NCBI GenBank assembly: GCA_949316235.1
Contig: OX438745.1
Span: 191,001-255,000 of the forward strand
From: Oegoconia quadripuncta
Taxonomy: Eukaryota; Arthropoda; Insecta; Lepidoptera; Autostichidae
Length of the DNA: 64,000 nt
Direction: 5' to 3'
Part shown: positions 22,031 to 36,000 of the stretch, piece by piece
Layout of the letters: each line of letters begins with the position of its first letter
How positions within the stretch are numbered: position 1 is the stretch's first letter
Notes under the pieces: model-generated
Told to the model about the DNA's origin: nothing
What the model saw: the letters and a program-made list of their open reading frames with translations, nothing else
Databases searched by the model: none
Program-made: the position numbers and the translations under genes

Positions 22031-22215
22031 AACACTGACGACTAAAGGAAGTTCCAAAACTTCCTTTAGTCGTCAGTGTTTCCTGACGCCTACAACCTTG
22101 GGATCTTCAAGAAAAGGTTTGCATCTACTGAGATCGCGTGCTTCATCTTCGGCCACATGGTCACTTTCCATCAGGTGAGATTGTGGTCAAACGTGAATCC
22201 AGTCAATCATAAAAA
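22031..22215 (+). mobile_element. non-LTR family N2 C-terminus with hairpin at its 5' edge
   Basis: The frame reads 'MFPDAYNLGIFKKRFASTE', an RT C-terminal block shared with 54572-54868, followed by the N2 tail 'ttccatcaggtgagattgtg'. Its 5' edge is a perfect inverted repeat (22031-22080): 22-bp arms with a 6-bp loop. Confidence 0.75.
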
Positions 22216-22447
22216 AAACACAGCGCCATCTAGTTCCACTTTAAGCAACTATAGGATTGTGTTGTGGATGCCAGATGGTTGATATATTACATAAATACAT
22301 ATTTTTGTAAATAAATGAAAACATCCATAACTCGGGTACACATGTCCGTATTCATCACACAAACATTATGCCCTTAGCGGGATTCGAACCCGCAGCCTTT
22401 TGTTATAGCGGTCAGAGTTGCAAACCAATACACCAAACAGGCCATCT
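22210..22447 (-). mobile_element. SINE-A
   Basis: Full reversed copy from 'cagcgccatctagttccac' to the head 'aatacaccaaacaggcc'. The B box is intact. Confidence 0.85.
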
Positions 22448-22999
22448 GATAATGTTATTAAATATGCAAGTGCAAGACCAGAGTTAATAAAAGTCTATAT
22501 CCGACTTACCTTCTTTTTTAAATTGAGAAGATAAGGTTAAAATACAACATTGGTATTGGGTAATTTTTATTTTTTTCCTCATTTAACATTACAATACATG
22601 ACGATCATGGTCTCATTGTTTTTTAAAAAAATATTTTTAATTAATTAATTTATGAAGTGTTTCTTGACAGAGATATTTTAGAGAAATCGAATAATGTACA
22701 AGAGCGGTGTGTGCAGCAGTATGCGATTTCTGCAAACGTTCTACGTCGTAATATCGCACGGATGTCGTGTCTATGCGAGTGTGTAAACTACGTTACTCTA
22801 TGTGCAATACAAAGTACGGTTAACGGCATGAATGTTAACAGATATGAACGATAGTTAAATTTTACAGTTAATAAATAATGACCAAAATGTCAGATAAATA
22901 CAGTAACATCGGGTAGAAACACCGTACTAGTAATTTGAACCTTATTTTTTTAATAATCGACTTCCATAAAAGAGATTCTATGCTCATCTGTATGTGCTT
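22448..22999. other. unassigned; shares a block with 18.83-18.97 kb
   Basis: 22450-22575 is the reverse complement of 18835-18970 ('taaaagtctatatc.gactta', 'taccttcttttttaaa'), so the same neighbouring repeat is linked to SINE-A heads in both places. No gene is seen. Confidence 0.4.
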
Positions 23000-23333
23000 T
23001 AATTCTTTTTAAGCACGACGGGTTCGTACTTCACCTCAATCACACCTGATGTTAAGTGAAGATGAGGTCGAAGGTGGAAGCGTACTGACCCGGAAACCCC
23101 AACACATTTGGGGGATTGGCTATCTTATCTCTGACAACCGGAACACAACAATGCTATAACATTGTTGCTTGGCGGCAGATTTAGATAAAACGGTGGTAGC
23201 TAGCCAGGCGGACATTTAAAATGCCCTACCATCTACCAAACCGAGTACTTAAACATGTACCCCGCTGGGGATCGACCCCGCGACCTTCGAATCGTAAACC
23301 CAATGTTGTTTACATTGAGCCACGGAGGCGGTT
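23000..23333 (-). mobile_element. SINE-C, full-length
   Basis: Reversed copy from the tail ('catcttcactta' complement) to the head 'gagccacggaggcggt'. Confidence 0.88.
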
Positions 23334-23516
23334 TACATAGGCAATAAAAATTTTGATTGCTCTTTATAAGACACCTTACGATAGGCAGCCATTACGAGAG
23401 AGCGCAAGAGAGTCCGTTGATTTCGAACAAGAGTTATCCATAAGGTTAACTTTGGGTTACAATGTTACACCAGGAGGTTATCAACAGATATTATATAAGT
23501 GTTGTTATTGTTACAG

Positions 23517-23616
23517 TCGAAGCTGAATTGCGAGGTGCTGTACGACGAGCTCGCGTTCGAGGTGCGGTGGGCGGTCGCCGGGGACAGCATCGTGCTGCAG
23601 CTAGTGGCTAAGCTTG
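23517..23616 (+). CDS. Skeletor: Skeletor exon: start of DOMON domain
   Basis: Acceptor TTGTTACAG; phase 0 in, phase 1 out at CTTG|GTGTGT. Encodes SKLNCEVLYDELAFEVRW onward, the first DOMON strands. It is the first visible Skeletor exon; the exon before it is to the left. Confidence 0.92.
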
Positions 23617-23963
23617 GTGTGTATCATCATCGTTACTCCCATGCAAGGTGTGGCTTCGGATGCTCGCTGCAGCCTGTGTACTCGACAAAACGGTCGACAT
23701 GGAAATCCTTAAATCGGCTTCGGACCAGCAAATATATTCTGCACAGGTGGGGTTCCTCCGATGGTCCGTGTGATCGGTGAAAATGAAAAAAAATGAAAAT
23801 GAAAATGATTTATTGCGTAACAATAATTCACGACAGTAATTAGTTGTTGAGGACCCCTATTAAGTAAATAAATACCTGTACCAGGAGTCCCCGCTCTTCG
23901 TTACAAGTTCAAGTTACAGCAACATAGGAAAGTAAAACACAATTTTTACAATTAAAATATAAG

Positions 23964-24053
<90 letters not shown>

Positions 24054-24058
24054 TGTGT

Positions 24059-24091
<33 letters not shown>

Positions 24092-27000
24092 AGTGTGTGC
24101 GTGTGCACGTGTGTGTATGTGTGTGTGTTATGTGCGCATGTTAGCCCTACGAAAGTGTCTTGGGATCGGTGCGAGTGCGGAGTCTCCCCGCAGACAATAG
24201 GTCATCCATTATCTGGCTCCGCGTGTCATGACAGCTGCACGTTTGACACAGAGTGCTTTTTTTTTTAATCATTATTTAAAGAGGTTGGTCACTTTTGTGA
24301 CTATGTCGCTCTATACGTACTCTTGCTTATCTTAAGGTTGATGTTAAGACAACATGGAATTTATCTTAATTTCAACCCTAACTTAACCAATTTATACAGC
24401 GCTCGTGCCGCTGCCGATATCGGCGAGGCCAGCGCTGTATTACATCCTCCGACCTCCTTAATAGTATTATACTCTATGTATATTTGGAGTCTGTAGGACT
24501 CGTTCTAGATACACTCCATCATTATGTGGTATGTGTCTTCTATCACATCGCACTCAACGCAATTGTTGACTGAGAATTGACACAGAGTGCTGTTTGAGTG
24601 GCTAAGTTTTGGTCAAATTAAATCTGAAACTTGCCTCGACTCGAAAAGAAGTAGAAGAAGATTCAATACCTTCAGCGATAAAACACATAGTTATAACTAA
24701 CCACTTTGGCGCCACCTCGAGCACCTTCCACGCTTCCACCTTCGGCCTCATCTTCACTTAACATCAGGTGTGATTGAGGTCAAGTACCAATCCGTTGTGT
24801 ATAAAAAACTCGAGCACAGTACACTTCGAAGTACTTCATCAGTCAATGAAGTAAAACAGAGATGTAGGAACGAAGACTACGAAATTGAAATGACACACTA
24901 ATTGAAGGTTGTTTTTTCAGAGGATGGCGAGTACATGTCATTCGGTGTGTCCGGTGATGCGTCGCACTCCCAGATGGTCGGCGGTGACGTCGCAGTCGCG
25001 TGGGTCGACAAGCAAACCCTGAAGGGTTACGCGCAGGATTACTACCTCGACGCTAAGAGCCAGTGCGCTGGCGTACGCGGCTCATGCCCTGACGATAGAC
25101 TTGGGGTGAGTTGTACCTTCAATCTCATAGGCCGCCAACTTGCAGCTACGAGCGCAGTGTGCGTCTACTGGTCTGCATCAAGTGATTGCTCAGTATGTCG
25201 CTGTATGTCATGCCAATGCTATGTCACAAGGATGTGCAGCTGATGAGTGGCGGGAATAGTAGATACTTAGAATGACCTCATGCAATTTGCATCACTTCTA
25301 AGAGTTTTGATAAATAGTAGCGCTCTTCATCCGTCAGTATCATTGCCATCAATTATTATGTCTGCTTCTCGATAAATTCCTTAGTCATATTTTAAGACTA
25401 TATTTGAAAACATATGTTACATAAAACGTATGTCATCGTTAATATCTTTGCGCACCCACTGTTGTGGCAGAGCCCGTTCTCATCAGCAAAGGATGAAGGC
25501 CATAATCCACAACGAGGGCCTAGTGCAGATTGGTGGATTTGTCTCAGACAGGCGGTAACCTATCAGTGCTTAACTGTAGCCTGTATAACCACTGCCTTCA
25601 GTTGAAAACAACAGACCGATAGTTTAACGTGCCATTGAAAATGCCACTAATAGTCATCCATCCACGTACGGCCAGTGCCCACCGTTACCTAACCTAACGG
25701 CCACGGGTTCTTCACGCCATATGTTTTTCACGTTTCTTTTAAAGAACTATGACACAAGATTATCGATGTATGAATACAAAATAGTTTTTTTGTTTTTCAA
25801 ATCATAAAATTACCAATGTGTTGTGGGATCTTTCTTTCAAGCATCAAAATGCTTGTGCCAGAAAGATCCACTCTTCCTTACTAGAAAGTATGATCAAGAT
25901 GCAGATATAACATTGTAACTTTATCTAAACAACCATAATCAAATAACAATAACTATATCTAAATAATTATAAGTGTGTGTGTGTGTGTGTATGTTTGTAT
26001 GTGTGCTAGGTAAGCGAGCTGCTAAATTTATTGTACACGTTTTATAAGGTTTTCCGTTTCGTCATAACTAAGGGTTCTTATCCAATTGCACTCGTGAAAT
26101 GATTTAGGGTATATGTTTAATTCCTTGTTAATTTTTTTATATAAGTAAGCTGATTGTTTTTTAAATTGTTTGGAGGCAAATTCTGTCCTCGTTTGGGGAA
26201 CATTAACTACATTATCTCTTCTGCGCCTTGATTGAACATCTACATGGAGTACATGTAGACATTATCTTGTTGTTATTTCCTAAAGTTTTAGTGTATGACA
26301 GAAGCGAATGATCTTCAGTTACCTAAAATTTCGGGTTCCTATCGTACTGTAGCGGTGTAGCCAGTGCCGGACTTAGCAATCCGTGCGCCCCGCCCGAAAA
26401 TTTCTTTTAGTTCGGACAGATATGTAGTCACGTCATGTGTTGTACATAATGGGCTCATACATAACATAAACATAGGTAAAAACACTATGTATAAGGTTGT
26501 GGTCAAACGTGTATCCAGTTAATCATAGAGAAAAAAAAATGAAAAGTAAAGGTTAATTATATTCTTAAACTATTCTACATGTGAACATGTGAACCGGCTC
26601 TCGTAACTGTGCTGACTGGTGGTCTTTTCAGCCGACTGCAAAACGGAAGAGGTTCACAATTTGACTGTATATTTTTATTTCATGTACGTTTGTTACGCAC
26701 TACTTTTGTCAAATGTTAACTGATTTTCAGTTTTTTTAATAGGGTGGTCCCATATAAATTTGATGAAGATCTGATGATGAAGGCCGGAGATAGAGAACGC
26801 AACTTGAGTGAAGTCGATTGTTTTGTGTTTTGGCGGTTCAGTTATCTTTAACTCAAATTCAAATTGTTTATTTGCAAGAATACAATTTAAAAAGATATTA
26901 AAACTCGACGATATGTATTTGGGCGCTATTGCCAAAGCCTAGGCTGACGGGTTGGCCCCGTCCCTAAAGCCGGTACTGGGTATGGCAGACGATGTTGTTC

Positions 27001-30000
27001 CGACTCGAGGTACGAGAATACTCCAGAGGCTCATCGGAGTTGATTTATGACCAAATTATTAATTCTCGCCGCTCTCTGGGTATAGGTACCTGTACCGGGC
27101 TTTTGAAAACTTCGTGCCATCTGCGACCGCCATCCAGTTTAATCTATGAGCTATGTTGATTATTACTTTCCATTGGGAGAGTAACTGCTATTGAAGGTGT
27201 CCCAACGATCCCAACTAATATTATAAATGCGATAGTTTGTGTGTTTGTATCTACCTTTTCACTATGTAGCACTTCGCTGTAGGTGGGGTAGACAGATGGG
27301 TTGCTGAATCGATTTAGTAAAATGTTCTACATGAGCGAAGTCGCGGGCAACAGGTTTTTTTATCTACAACGGGTTAGCACTTAACCTCAATCACACCTGA
27401 TGTTAAGTGAAGATGAGGCCGAAGGTGGTAGCGTACTGACCGGGAAACCCCATCTTATCTCTGACAACCGGAACACAACAATGCTATTAACATTGTTGAT
27501 TGCCGGCAGATTTAGATAAGATGGTGGTAGCTAGCCAGGCGGACATATATGCCCTACCACCAACCAAACCGAGTACTAAATATGTACCCCGCTGGGGATC
27601 GAACCCGCGACCTCCGAAACGTAAACCCAATGTTGTTTACGTTGAGCCACGGAGGCGGTTAAAAGGTGGTGTAGTGTATCAACATATTAATTATAATTTC
27701 TTTAAAAATGAAGGTATCCTAACGTGACTCTTTACATAGAACCACCGGTACTAGGCTAACATAATATAGTAAGACCTTTCAGATACGTGTCGCATATTAA
27801 CTGGCGTTCTGCTCTGATTGTGTGACTATCAGACTTTAAGATACGAGTATTTATCGTTCTAGAAACTTGAAATTTCAGTAACACTTCATACACGACGACC
27901 GGTTGGTGTAGTGATCCTGTCAGCGAAACCAACGGTTGCGGGTTCGAATTCCGTGATGGGTAAATGTTTGTGTGATGAATACGAACATTTATTCCGGAGT
28001 CATGGATGTTTATATAAATGTGTAGTATCCATAGTACAAGCTTTGCTTAGTTTGAAACTAGATGATTGGTGTAAGTGTCCGAAATATTTATTTATTTATT
28101 ATTATTATTATACAACGACTAAGGAAAGAAAGCAGAACTATCACGTGTGTTAATTTTACGGTTTTCTTCATGTATTACTATATAACTACAAATTTAATTT
28201 AGCTTAAAACAATTTTCAACTTGAAACCCTCAGGGCGCGAATTCTACTCATACGTGATCGTATTTTTATACCTCGACGAAAAACACTGTGTTATGTGTTG
28301 TGTGTTGTGACGGCGTTGTGTGTGTGTCCAGTCTATGACCGGATGTATAAAGTAAAGGAAAGGTAAAGCAAAGTTTGATGAAAGACGGTTCAGCCTTGTC
28401 GATGATATTTAACTTTTAACACAGTTGCTTTTTATATCTGAATCATAATGTTTAGTTCGTCCTCCTCTAGTTAATTTTAAGTACGACCAATAGGTGTAGT
28501 GGATAGTGACCATATCAGCGAAACTAACGGTTGCGGGTTCGAATCCCGCGAGGGGTAAATGTTTGTGTGATGAATACGAACATTTATTACCGAGTCTTGG
28601 ATGTTTATATAAATATTTATGTATGTTTATTCCTTATCTAGTATCCATAGCACAAGCTTTGCTTAGTTTGGGACTAGATGATTGGTGTAAGTGTCCGAAA
28701 TATAAAAAAAAAAATACAAAATTTAGAGTTCATGTTATTTTATTCTTGTTCATTTAATCAAATAATAATTTTGTTTCAATTCTACATTTCCCAGGAAAAC
28801 ACAAACTCCATCCGCCTCCTGAACGCCGCACTCGTCAACGGGTACTCGATAGTGACTTACCAGCGCAGCCTCAAGGCGGCCGACGAGCTCGACCGGCCGA
28901 TCCTGACCAACGCCAGCCAGCCCGTCATCTGGGCACTCGGCCCTCTCAACGCGAGGAACGAGGTGTCTTACCACCACCACTTCACCAAGGTGAGACAGAT
29001 ATTATATAGACTAGAATAGAATTGACGACCTGTTTGGTGTAGTGGTTAGAAACACTGCTACTATACCAAATGGTCGCGGGTTCGAATCCTGCTATGGGCA
29101 TATGTTTGTATGATGAATACAGACATGTGTTCCCGAGTTATGGATGTTTTTCATTTATACATGTATTTATTTACAAAAAAAAATGTATTTGTGTAGTTTA
29201 TCAACCATCTGGTATCCATAACACAAGCCCAGATGCTTGTGATGTCGGCGGAAATATGAAGTCACTTGCTGGGTTTTTCCATAATAATCACTTTATTTCT
29301 TTGATTTTAGAATACAACTTAGCCCTTAGGCTCCGCCAATAGTAATTAATTTTACAACTTTTTCTATAATAATAATAATAAATAAATATCCTTAGACATA
29401 CACACGGCGCCATCTAGTTCCACAGTAAGCAACTATATGCTTGTGTTGTGGATACCAGATGGTTGATATAATACATAAATATTTTTTTGTAAATAAATAC
29501 TTATTATAAATGAAAACATCCATAACTCGGGTACACATGTCCGTATTCATCACACAAACATATGCCCCTAGCGGGATTCGAACCCGCAACCTTTTGGTAT
29601 AGTGGTCAGAGTTGCTAACCACTACACCAAACAGGTCGTCAATGTTATTATATATTAACTATATACGTGCTGTTTTCTATGTTATTATACAATGTGTCCC
29701 GGAGAGAAGTGACCAGCGGGCGTAGTTTGAAAATTTATACAAAATTATCGATAAATCATTTAAATTTAGAGACCTAACTGCTTTTGTTTTTTAAAAATTG
29801 TTAATCCTTTTTTTTAATAGACATGTATGACCTCCTGCACTATTTTAGTCATAATTTCTTTGTTTTTACGTGTTTCCCAATTCTTTTTTTTTTAATTCAG
29901 TGCTGTTATTATTATTAATCAAATTAGGTTATGAAAATTATCCCAAAACAAATAAATAATTTATTAAAAAAGAAATAAACTTAAAATTCGACCAACAAAA

Positions 30001-33000
30001 CTGTATTTTTTTAAGTTTAAAATTAAAAAAACGAAAAATGTCCCTATAACATCATGTTTTTTTTAAATTATTATGATACTACATGATATTCTCTAAAATA
30101 TCCTAGAACAATGTTTCTATCAATTTCAAACGTGTGCCAAAGTACAATGTGTTGAATTGTGACCTTCAAATAAGGATAGAGCAGGTAAAAAATTACTAGC
30201 TGTTATCGTATAGCTCCTGTCCTCCCGCCCCCCGCCACCTTTCTCAGACCGGCTCCAATTTGCTTATTATTAGTTAGTCGATCGTTCCTTGTGTCCGTGA
30301 CACTACGTCTTTGAATTCAATTGGTGCGCTTCCGAGTTTCGAGGACTACTGTTTAAATTTGTGACTTTGTTTTAAAATGTCTAGACTTGCAAATTTACAA
30401 CCTTCTCATGTGGCTGATATGCATTTTGTGTATGGTTTTTGTGACGGGAACGCACGAGTTGCCGTTGCGGAGTACAGAAGACGATATCCCAACCGGGTCG
30501 TACTTGGATATCGCTCGTTTATCGCAGTACATCGCCAAATGAGTGAAATGGGTTTACGTCGCAGACGAAATGAACCCGTACAACCTGCTCCTGCTGTTCG
30601 TATGGACATCGACGAGCAGGTGTTACGTTTAGTAACAGCTGATCCAACGATAAGCATTCGCAGAATTGCTATCAGGCTGGGGATAACAAGAATGCGCGTC
30701 TGGCGCGTATTGAAGAAAGAGGGACTTCACCCCTACCATTATCGACGCGCTCAAAACTTAAGAGATGGTGACAGTATACCGAGGTTGGTATTTTGTACAT
30801 GGATATTACGTCAACACAGGCTTAATCCTGACTTTATAAAGCGCGTTTTATGGACCGACGAGGCTACTTTCACCAGGGCCGGAATAACCAACCACCGAAA
30901 TTTGCACATATGGGCCGCTGAAAATCCATATGCAGTGAGGGAGACCTCGTTTCAATACGAGTTTTCTGTAAACATGTGGGCTGGAATTATTGATGATTTA
31001 ATTATTGGCCCATTTGAATTGCCAAGAAGACTTACGCAAGAGGTCATGCTGAATTTTTTACGCAATGATCTCCCACAATTATTAGAGGACGTCCCTTTGC
31101 TGACGAGACGTCACATGTACTTTCAATTAGATGGAGCCCCGGCACATTATGCACAATCGGTACGTGAATTCATCAATGAAAATTATCCAAGATGGATTGG
31201 CAGAGGCGGTCCAGTAGCATGGCCCCCGAGGTCACCAGACTTGACGCCTCTTGATTATTATTTCTGGGGCTACATGAAGCAAAAAGTTTATGCTGTGCCA
31301 ATAATTTCAAGAGACCAGCTGAAACAGAGAATCGATGCTGCTGCCGCAGAAATAGCGCAGAATCATGCAGAAATAAGGCGAACTACACTAAGGATGTCAT
31401 TTAGAGCCCTGGCCTGCATAACCGCTGACGGCGGTCATTTTGAAAACATAATTAATTAATTACCTGATTTTTCTTAATAAACAACCATTTTAACAAATTA
31501 AGTATCTTTTATTTATTATTAAACTATCATGTTAAAATCAAAATGATTCATTGTAATAACAAAACACTTAAATGTGCAAATAAACTGCTTAAAACATTAC
31601 TTTCATTTTTTTAAACTTATCTCTATCTAGTTACTGGAGCATAAAAGGTCAATTTCAATGTCTCGTACGTTCACATTTATTTGAAATAACTAAAAACATT
31701 GTTCGAGGATATTTTAGAGAATATCATGTAGTATCATAATAATTAAAAAAAAACATGATGTTATAGGGACATTTTTCGTTTTTTTATTTTTAAACTTAAA
31801 GAAATACAGTTTTGTTGGTCGAATTTTAAGTTTATTTCTTTTTTAATAAATTATTTATTTGTTTTGGGATAATTTTCATAACTTAATTTGATGAATAATA
31901 ATAACAGCACTGAATTAAAAAAAAAAGAATTGGGAAAGACGTAAAAACAAAGAAATTATGACTAAAATAGTGCAGAAGGTCAGACATGTCTATTAAAAAA
32001 AAAGGATTAACAATTTTTAAAAAACAAAAGCAGTTAGGTCTCTAAATTTAAATGATTTATCGATAATTTTGTATAAATTTTCAAACTACGCTCGCTGGTC
32101 ACTTCTCTCCGGGACACATTGTATATTAACTATATACGTGCTACACCGAGAAATTGTTAATTTGGTGACCGATAACGGTACGTTGAGCGTACCACGTTTA
32201 CCTATCTATGTATCATCAGCATAGACAAATCTTTATCAATACGGATCATACAATTTTGACACGTTCCAACGTACAGCCATGGTCACACTACATGCTTACT
32301 GTGGACCTAGATGGCGCTGTGTGTTTGTGCAAAGTCAATTATTATAGACTGAAAGGAAATGGAGCATAGGTGAGTGGAGGAATCCCCACTTATTAGGTCT
32401 ACTTGTGACCTCAAATACATGAGTTCCAGATGTATTGAGTTTTGTCACCCTACAAATTCATTATTCTTTACTTCTGGCGTGATTAGAGTGCAGTGGAATG
32501 GAAAGACTTAACCGCCTCCGTGGCCCAATGGAAACAACATTGGGTTTACGATTAGGAGGTCGCGGGTTCGATCCCCGGCGGGGTACATGTTTAAGTACTC
32601 GGTTTGGTTGGTGGTAGGGCATTTTAAAATATCCGCCTGGCTAGCTACCACCATCTTAGCTAAATCTGCCGCCAAGCAGCAATGTTAATAGCATTGTTGT
32701 GTTCCGGTTGTCAGAGATAAGATAGCCAGTCCCCCAAATGTGTTGGGGTTTCCGGGTTAGTACACTACCACCTTCGACCTCATCTTCACTTAACATCAGG
32801 TGTGATTGAGGTCAAGTACGTACCCGTCGTATGTAACAAAAAAAAAGAGAAGTGGAATGGTGTGGAGTAGAGTGGAATGTAATTATCCTGATATGGTCTA
32901 CTATAATTGTGCCATCAAATACAGAAGTTACAGAGGTCTTGTTTGTACCCTCGTATATCCTGAAGGTTGGGCTTTCCAAACCCTTTTTCACACCTGAAGT

Positions 33001-36000
33001 CACATGAACAGGCCTTCCATCGGGTGACTGGATCTAATCGGTAATTATATTACAGGGCGACAAGTTCATGGAGTTTGGAAGGCCACCAGTGTGGAACTGC
33101 CCCATGCCTGAGGGAGAAGGCGAAGCTGAAGCCCCAACAGTTGTGCGCCCCACCGCTGCTCCTGAGCGCACGCCCGGCCGCCGCCCGCTGCCCACGCGCC
33201 CTGTCGGACATGATGCGACACATGTGAGTATAGTTGAACATTCTTTATTTGAAGGTCATTTCGTTTTCACATCTACAGTTGTTCGAAGCGTAGTCTTTTC
33301 GGAGCTCTGCATTAGGCACTGCTACCATAACTTCTTTTGCTTAATATACTCTAGTGAATTCCAATTTACCGCTCATGCTGCAGGTGGTGATAAAGCCAAA
33401 CCCAGTGCCGACTCCGAAACCGGTCCCGAAGGTGGTGCCATGGGAGATCCCCGCTATCCAGTGCTATGAGCCTCCAGATGGTGTGTTCTACGCGCAGATG
33501 GGACCCACGGGCGGTCGTCAGGGCTACTCCGCTATTACTGGTTAGTACCGACCTCCATAGTTCCAGCATAATTACTTTATGCCATGATCGACAGTACACT
33601 GAACAGTGCTTAATTGTAAGTAGACATTACCTTAAGTTACTTTATTGCTACCTTGAATTCTAGAAAAGTATGAATGGGGTGACTTTGAAAGATAGAAGTG
33701 AAATTAGATAATTAATAATTAATTTTGTGATATTAGGGAGTTAAGCAGTGTTTTTTTTTTTTTATGATTGACTGGATTCGCGTTTGGCCACAATCTCACC
33801 TGATGGAAAGTGTGAATGAAGACGTAGTGACAAAGATTGAAAAAGGTTTGCTGAGATGGTTTGGACATGTGGAGAGGATGAATGAAAGAAGACTTAAGAA
33901 AGAGATATACAAAGCGAATCTGGATGGTAGTATTGGTAGGGGAAGGTCACGGCGAACGTACCATGATCCAATCGGGGACGTCTTAAAGAAAGGCCAAGTC
34001 AAGAGTACCCTAAACCGACGAGCATGCATGAACAACCTTATGAGAGTGAAGGAAGCAGAAAAGGTGTGTCAGTATCGTAGCAAGTGGAAGTCTGTGGTCT
34101 CTGCCTACCCCTACGGGAAACAGGCGTGACATTATCTAATTATGTATGTATGAATTCTAGACTATATAAAGTAAGATAGCCGCTAGTACCAGGGGAGCAT
34201 AACTTACTCGGCCAGAATTAGCATTAGCAGAAAACTAATATAATGGTAAATTGGATCTTTACCTTGTTGTTGTCCTCGTCGGAAACGGAAAGTCAACAAA
34301 GTTTAGAATTATCACTAAAACGATCAATATATCCGACTAATTATTGCCGGTCGCACTTCTTTACGAGACATTGCACTTTCACTTTCTCAACAGGTTCTGT
34401 GTGTAGCATATGTAAAGGTGTACGATGTAGATGGATGCGACACAGAAACGGGTTTCTTGTTCCATTCATCGAAGTCGTACTTGAATGCCCAAAAAGGAAA
34501 GAGATCGATCGACACTTACAACGGTTTCACTTTCGTCAATGGATTTTTTATCCTGTAACTTTTATGAACAGCTTGTATCGGATTATTTTAGGTTGGGTCC
34601 TCAGAGTAAGTTATCTTAGTTCTAGTAGTTGCAAATTTATTTTGAGGACAGGTATTTATTATATATCTGTCTAAAGAGCTGGTATTAGTAGTGTTATCAT
34701 CATCATAAGCCCATACTAGTTCACTGCTGGGTCTATTTCCAGGCGCACCAAAGACCCGATTTTCTGCATGCATCCAGTCGTTTCCAGCTCGACGCAAATT
34801 GTCGCTCCATCTAGCTGGAGGGCATTCATTACTTAATTTGCCTAGTCGAAGTCTTTACTCAAGACCCCACTTGTGCCAGAGATTATCGCTTTTGGAACAG
34901 ATTAACTCAGAGCATAGCTCTTTCCTTATCACGTTGGGCGATCTGAAACTTATGCACTAATAGTATCGTCAGGGTCCACGTTTAGATTAGTTCAAAGCCA
35001 AATTAGAGCTCCATTAGAGCACAATTTTGTCAACGTGATAATAGCCGTTGAGATAAAGATATTCTGGAGATAAAACCGCATGTGACGCTGACCATAGGTC
35101 TTAATGACGAGCAGGAAACATTTTCTGTCATTCTTAACCCATCATATTACTAAATTATTGTATAGACTTAGAAAAAGACTTCCTCATCAGTCATTACTTT
35201 ATAATCATAAACCACTATTCTATATCGGCACAGTAACCTTCATTTACAATTCCAGGGCATGTCGGCTGGGGCATCTCCTGGTATATCAACGGCCTCCTCA
35301 TTCCCGAGATCAACGTGGTCCGCGGTAAGAAGTACACATTCGTGGTAGAGGGGGGCACTGACCCCGACCTCCCCGCGCGCTATCACCCCTTCTACATCAC
35401 CAACGACCCTGTCGGCGGGTACTACCACAAGAATGACGAAGAAAAGAAGGTCAGTATTCATCTTACTCATCAGCCCGTAAACATCCCACTGCAGTAATAT
35501 AGGCCTTCCCTCGTATATGAGGGAGTATGGCCCGTAGACCACCATGTTGGCCCAATGCGGGGGTCATCTTACTAAATTAATGTAAAATGTAATATTTTGT
35601 ACTCGTCATCATCATATCAGCTACAGAATATCCACTGTTAAACAAAGACCTCAACCATAGATTTCCAGAAGGACCGGTTAGAAGCGGTCTGCTTCTAGCG
35701 ACTTCCGGATACCTTATATAATTTAATTCTATTAAGTACATTTGTGTACATTTGTGATAGTCAATAGTACTCTGAAAAATCTGATGTAGGAATAGTTCAT
35801 TTCTCAAAGCCCAATCGGGCGTGAATAATGAAATATTATTGTGCCTTTTTGTAATATAAAAACCTGTTTTAAAATACGCACGTTTTCTTGCTTGCTCTTC
35901 TCAGGGGAAAATAGCCTTTAGAACAAGCAGTAGTTTTCAAAAAATTAAAATTTGACTATTTTAAGTGTACCCTATGAACCTACAAAATAAAGCATTTTTT

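Larger units (their letters stand above)
23634..24920 (+). other. Skeletor intron with TG microsatellite and retroelement debris
   Basis: Contains a (TG)n tract at about 23966-24128, a partial SINE-C 3' end (24725-24808), and two stretches near 24170-24260 and 24588-24650 that recur near 59.2 and 63.8 kb ('ctgcacgtttgacac', 'tgaaacttgcct'). No exon seen. Confidence 0.6.
25106..28794 (+). other. Skeletor intron, 3.7 kb
   Basis: It holds a degenerate repeat at about 25480-25660 related to 40940-41110, SINE-C (27362-27660), a Helitron-like piece (27215-27355), an N2 tail scrap (26497-26540) and two SINE-B copies. No coding exon is seen. Confidence 0.6.
29690..32121 (+). mobile_element. complete Tc1/mariner-superfamily transposon (2.43 kb)
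   Basis: Ends read 5'-CAATGTGTCCCGGAGAGAAG and its reverse complement, flanked on both sides by TA as expected for this superfamily. Terminal inverted repeats are about 428 bp, with a handful of mismatches (for example at 29719, G versus A). A single intact transposase ORF lies between them. The outer flanks carry extra short duplications (see findings). It is inserted in the 28990-33055 Skeletor intron in the same orientation as the gene. Intact ORF and near-identical ends suggest a young, possibly still active element. Confidence 0.93.

Noticed and set aside
23914..24268. Cys/Val and His/Thr ORFs over the TG tract
   Set aside because: They are the translation of a dinucleotide repeat on both strands, with no other coding sign.
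34243..34674. 143-codon ORF in a Skeletor intron
   Set aside because: No recognisable domain, low-complexity start, no poly(A) signal or promoter nearby; lengths like this occur by chance in the window.
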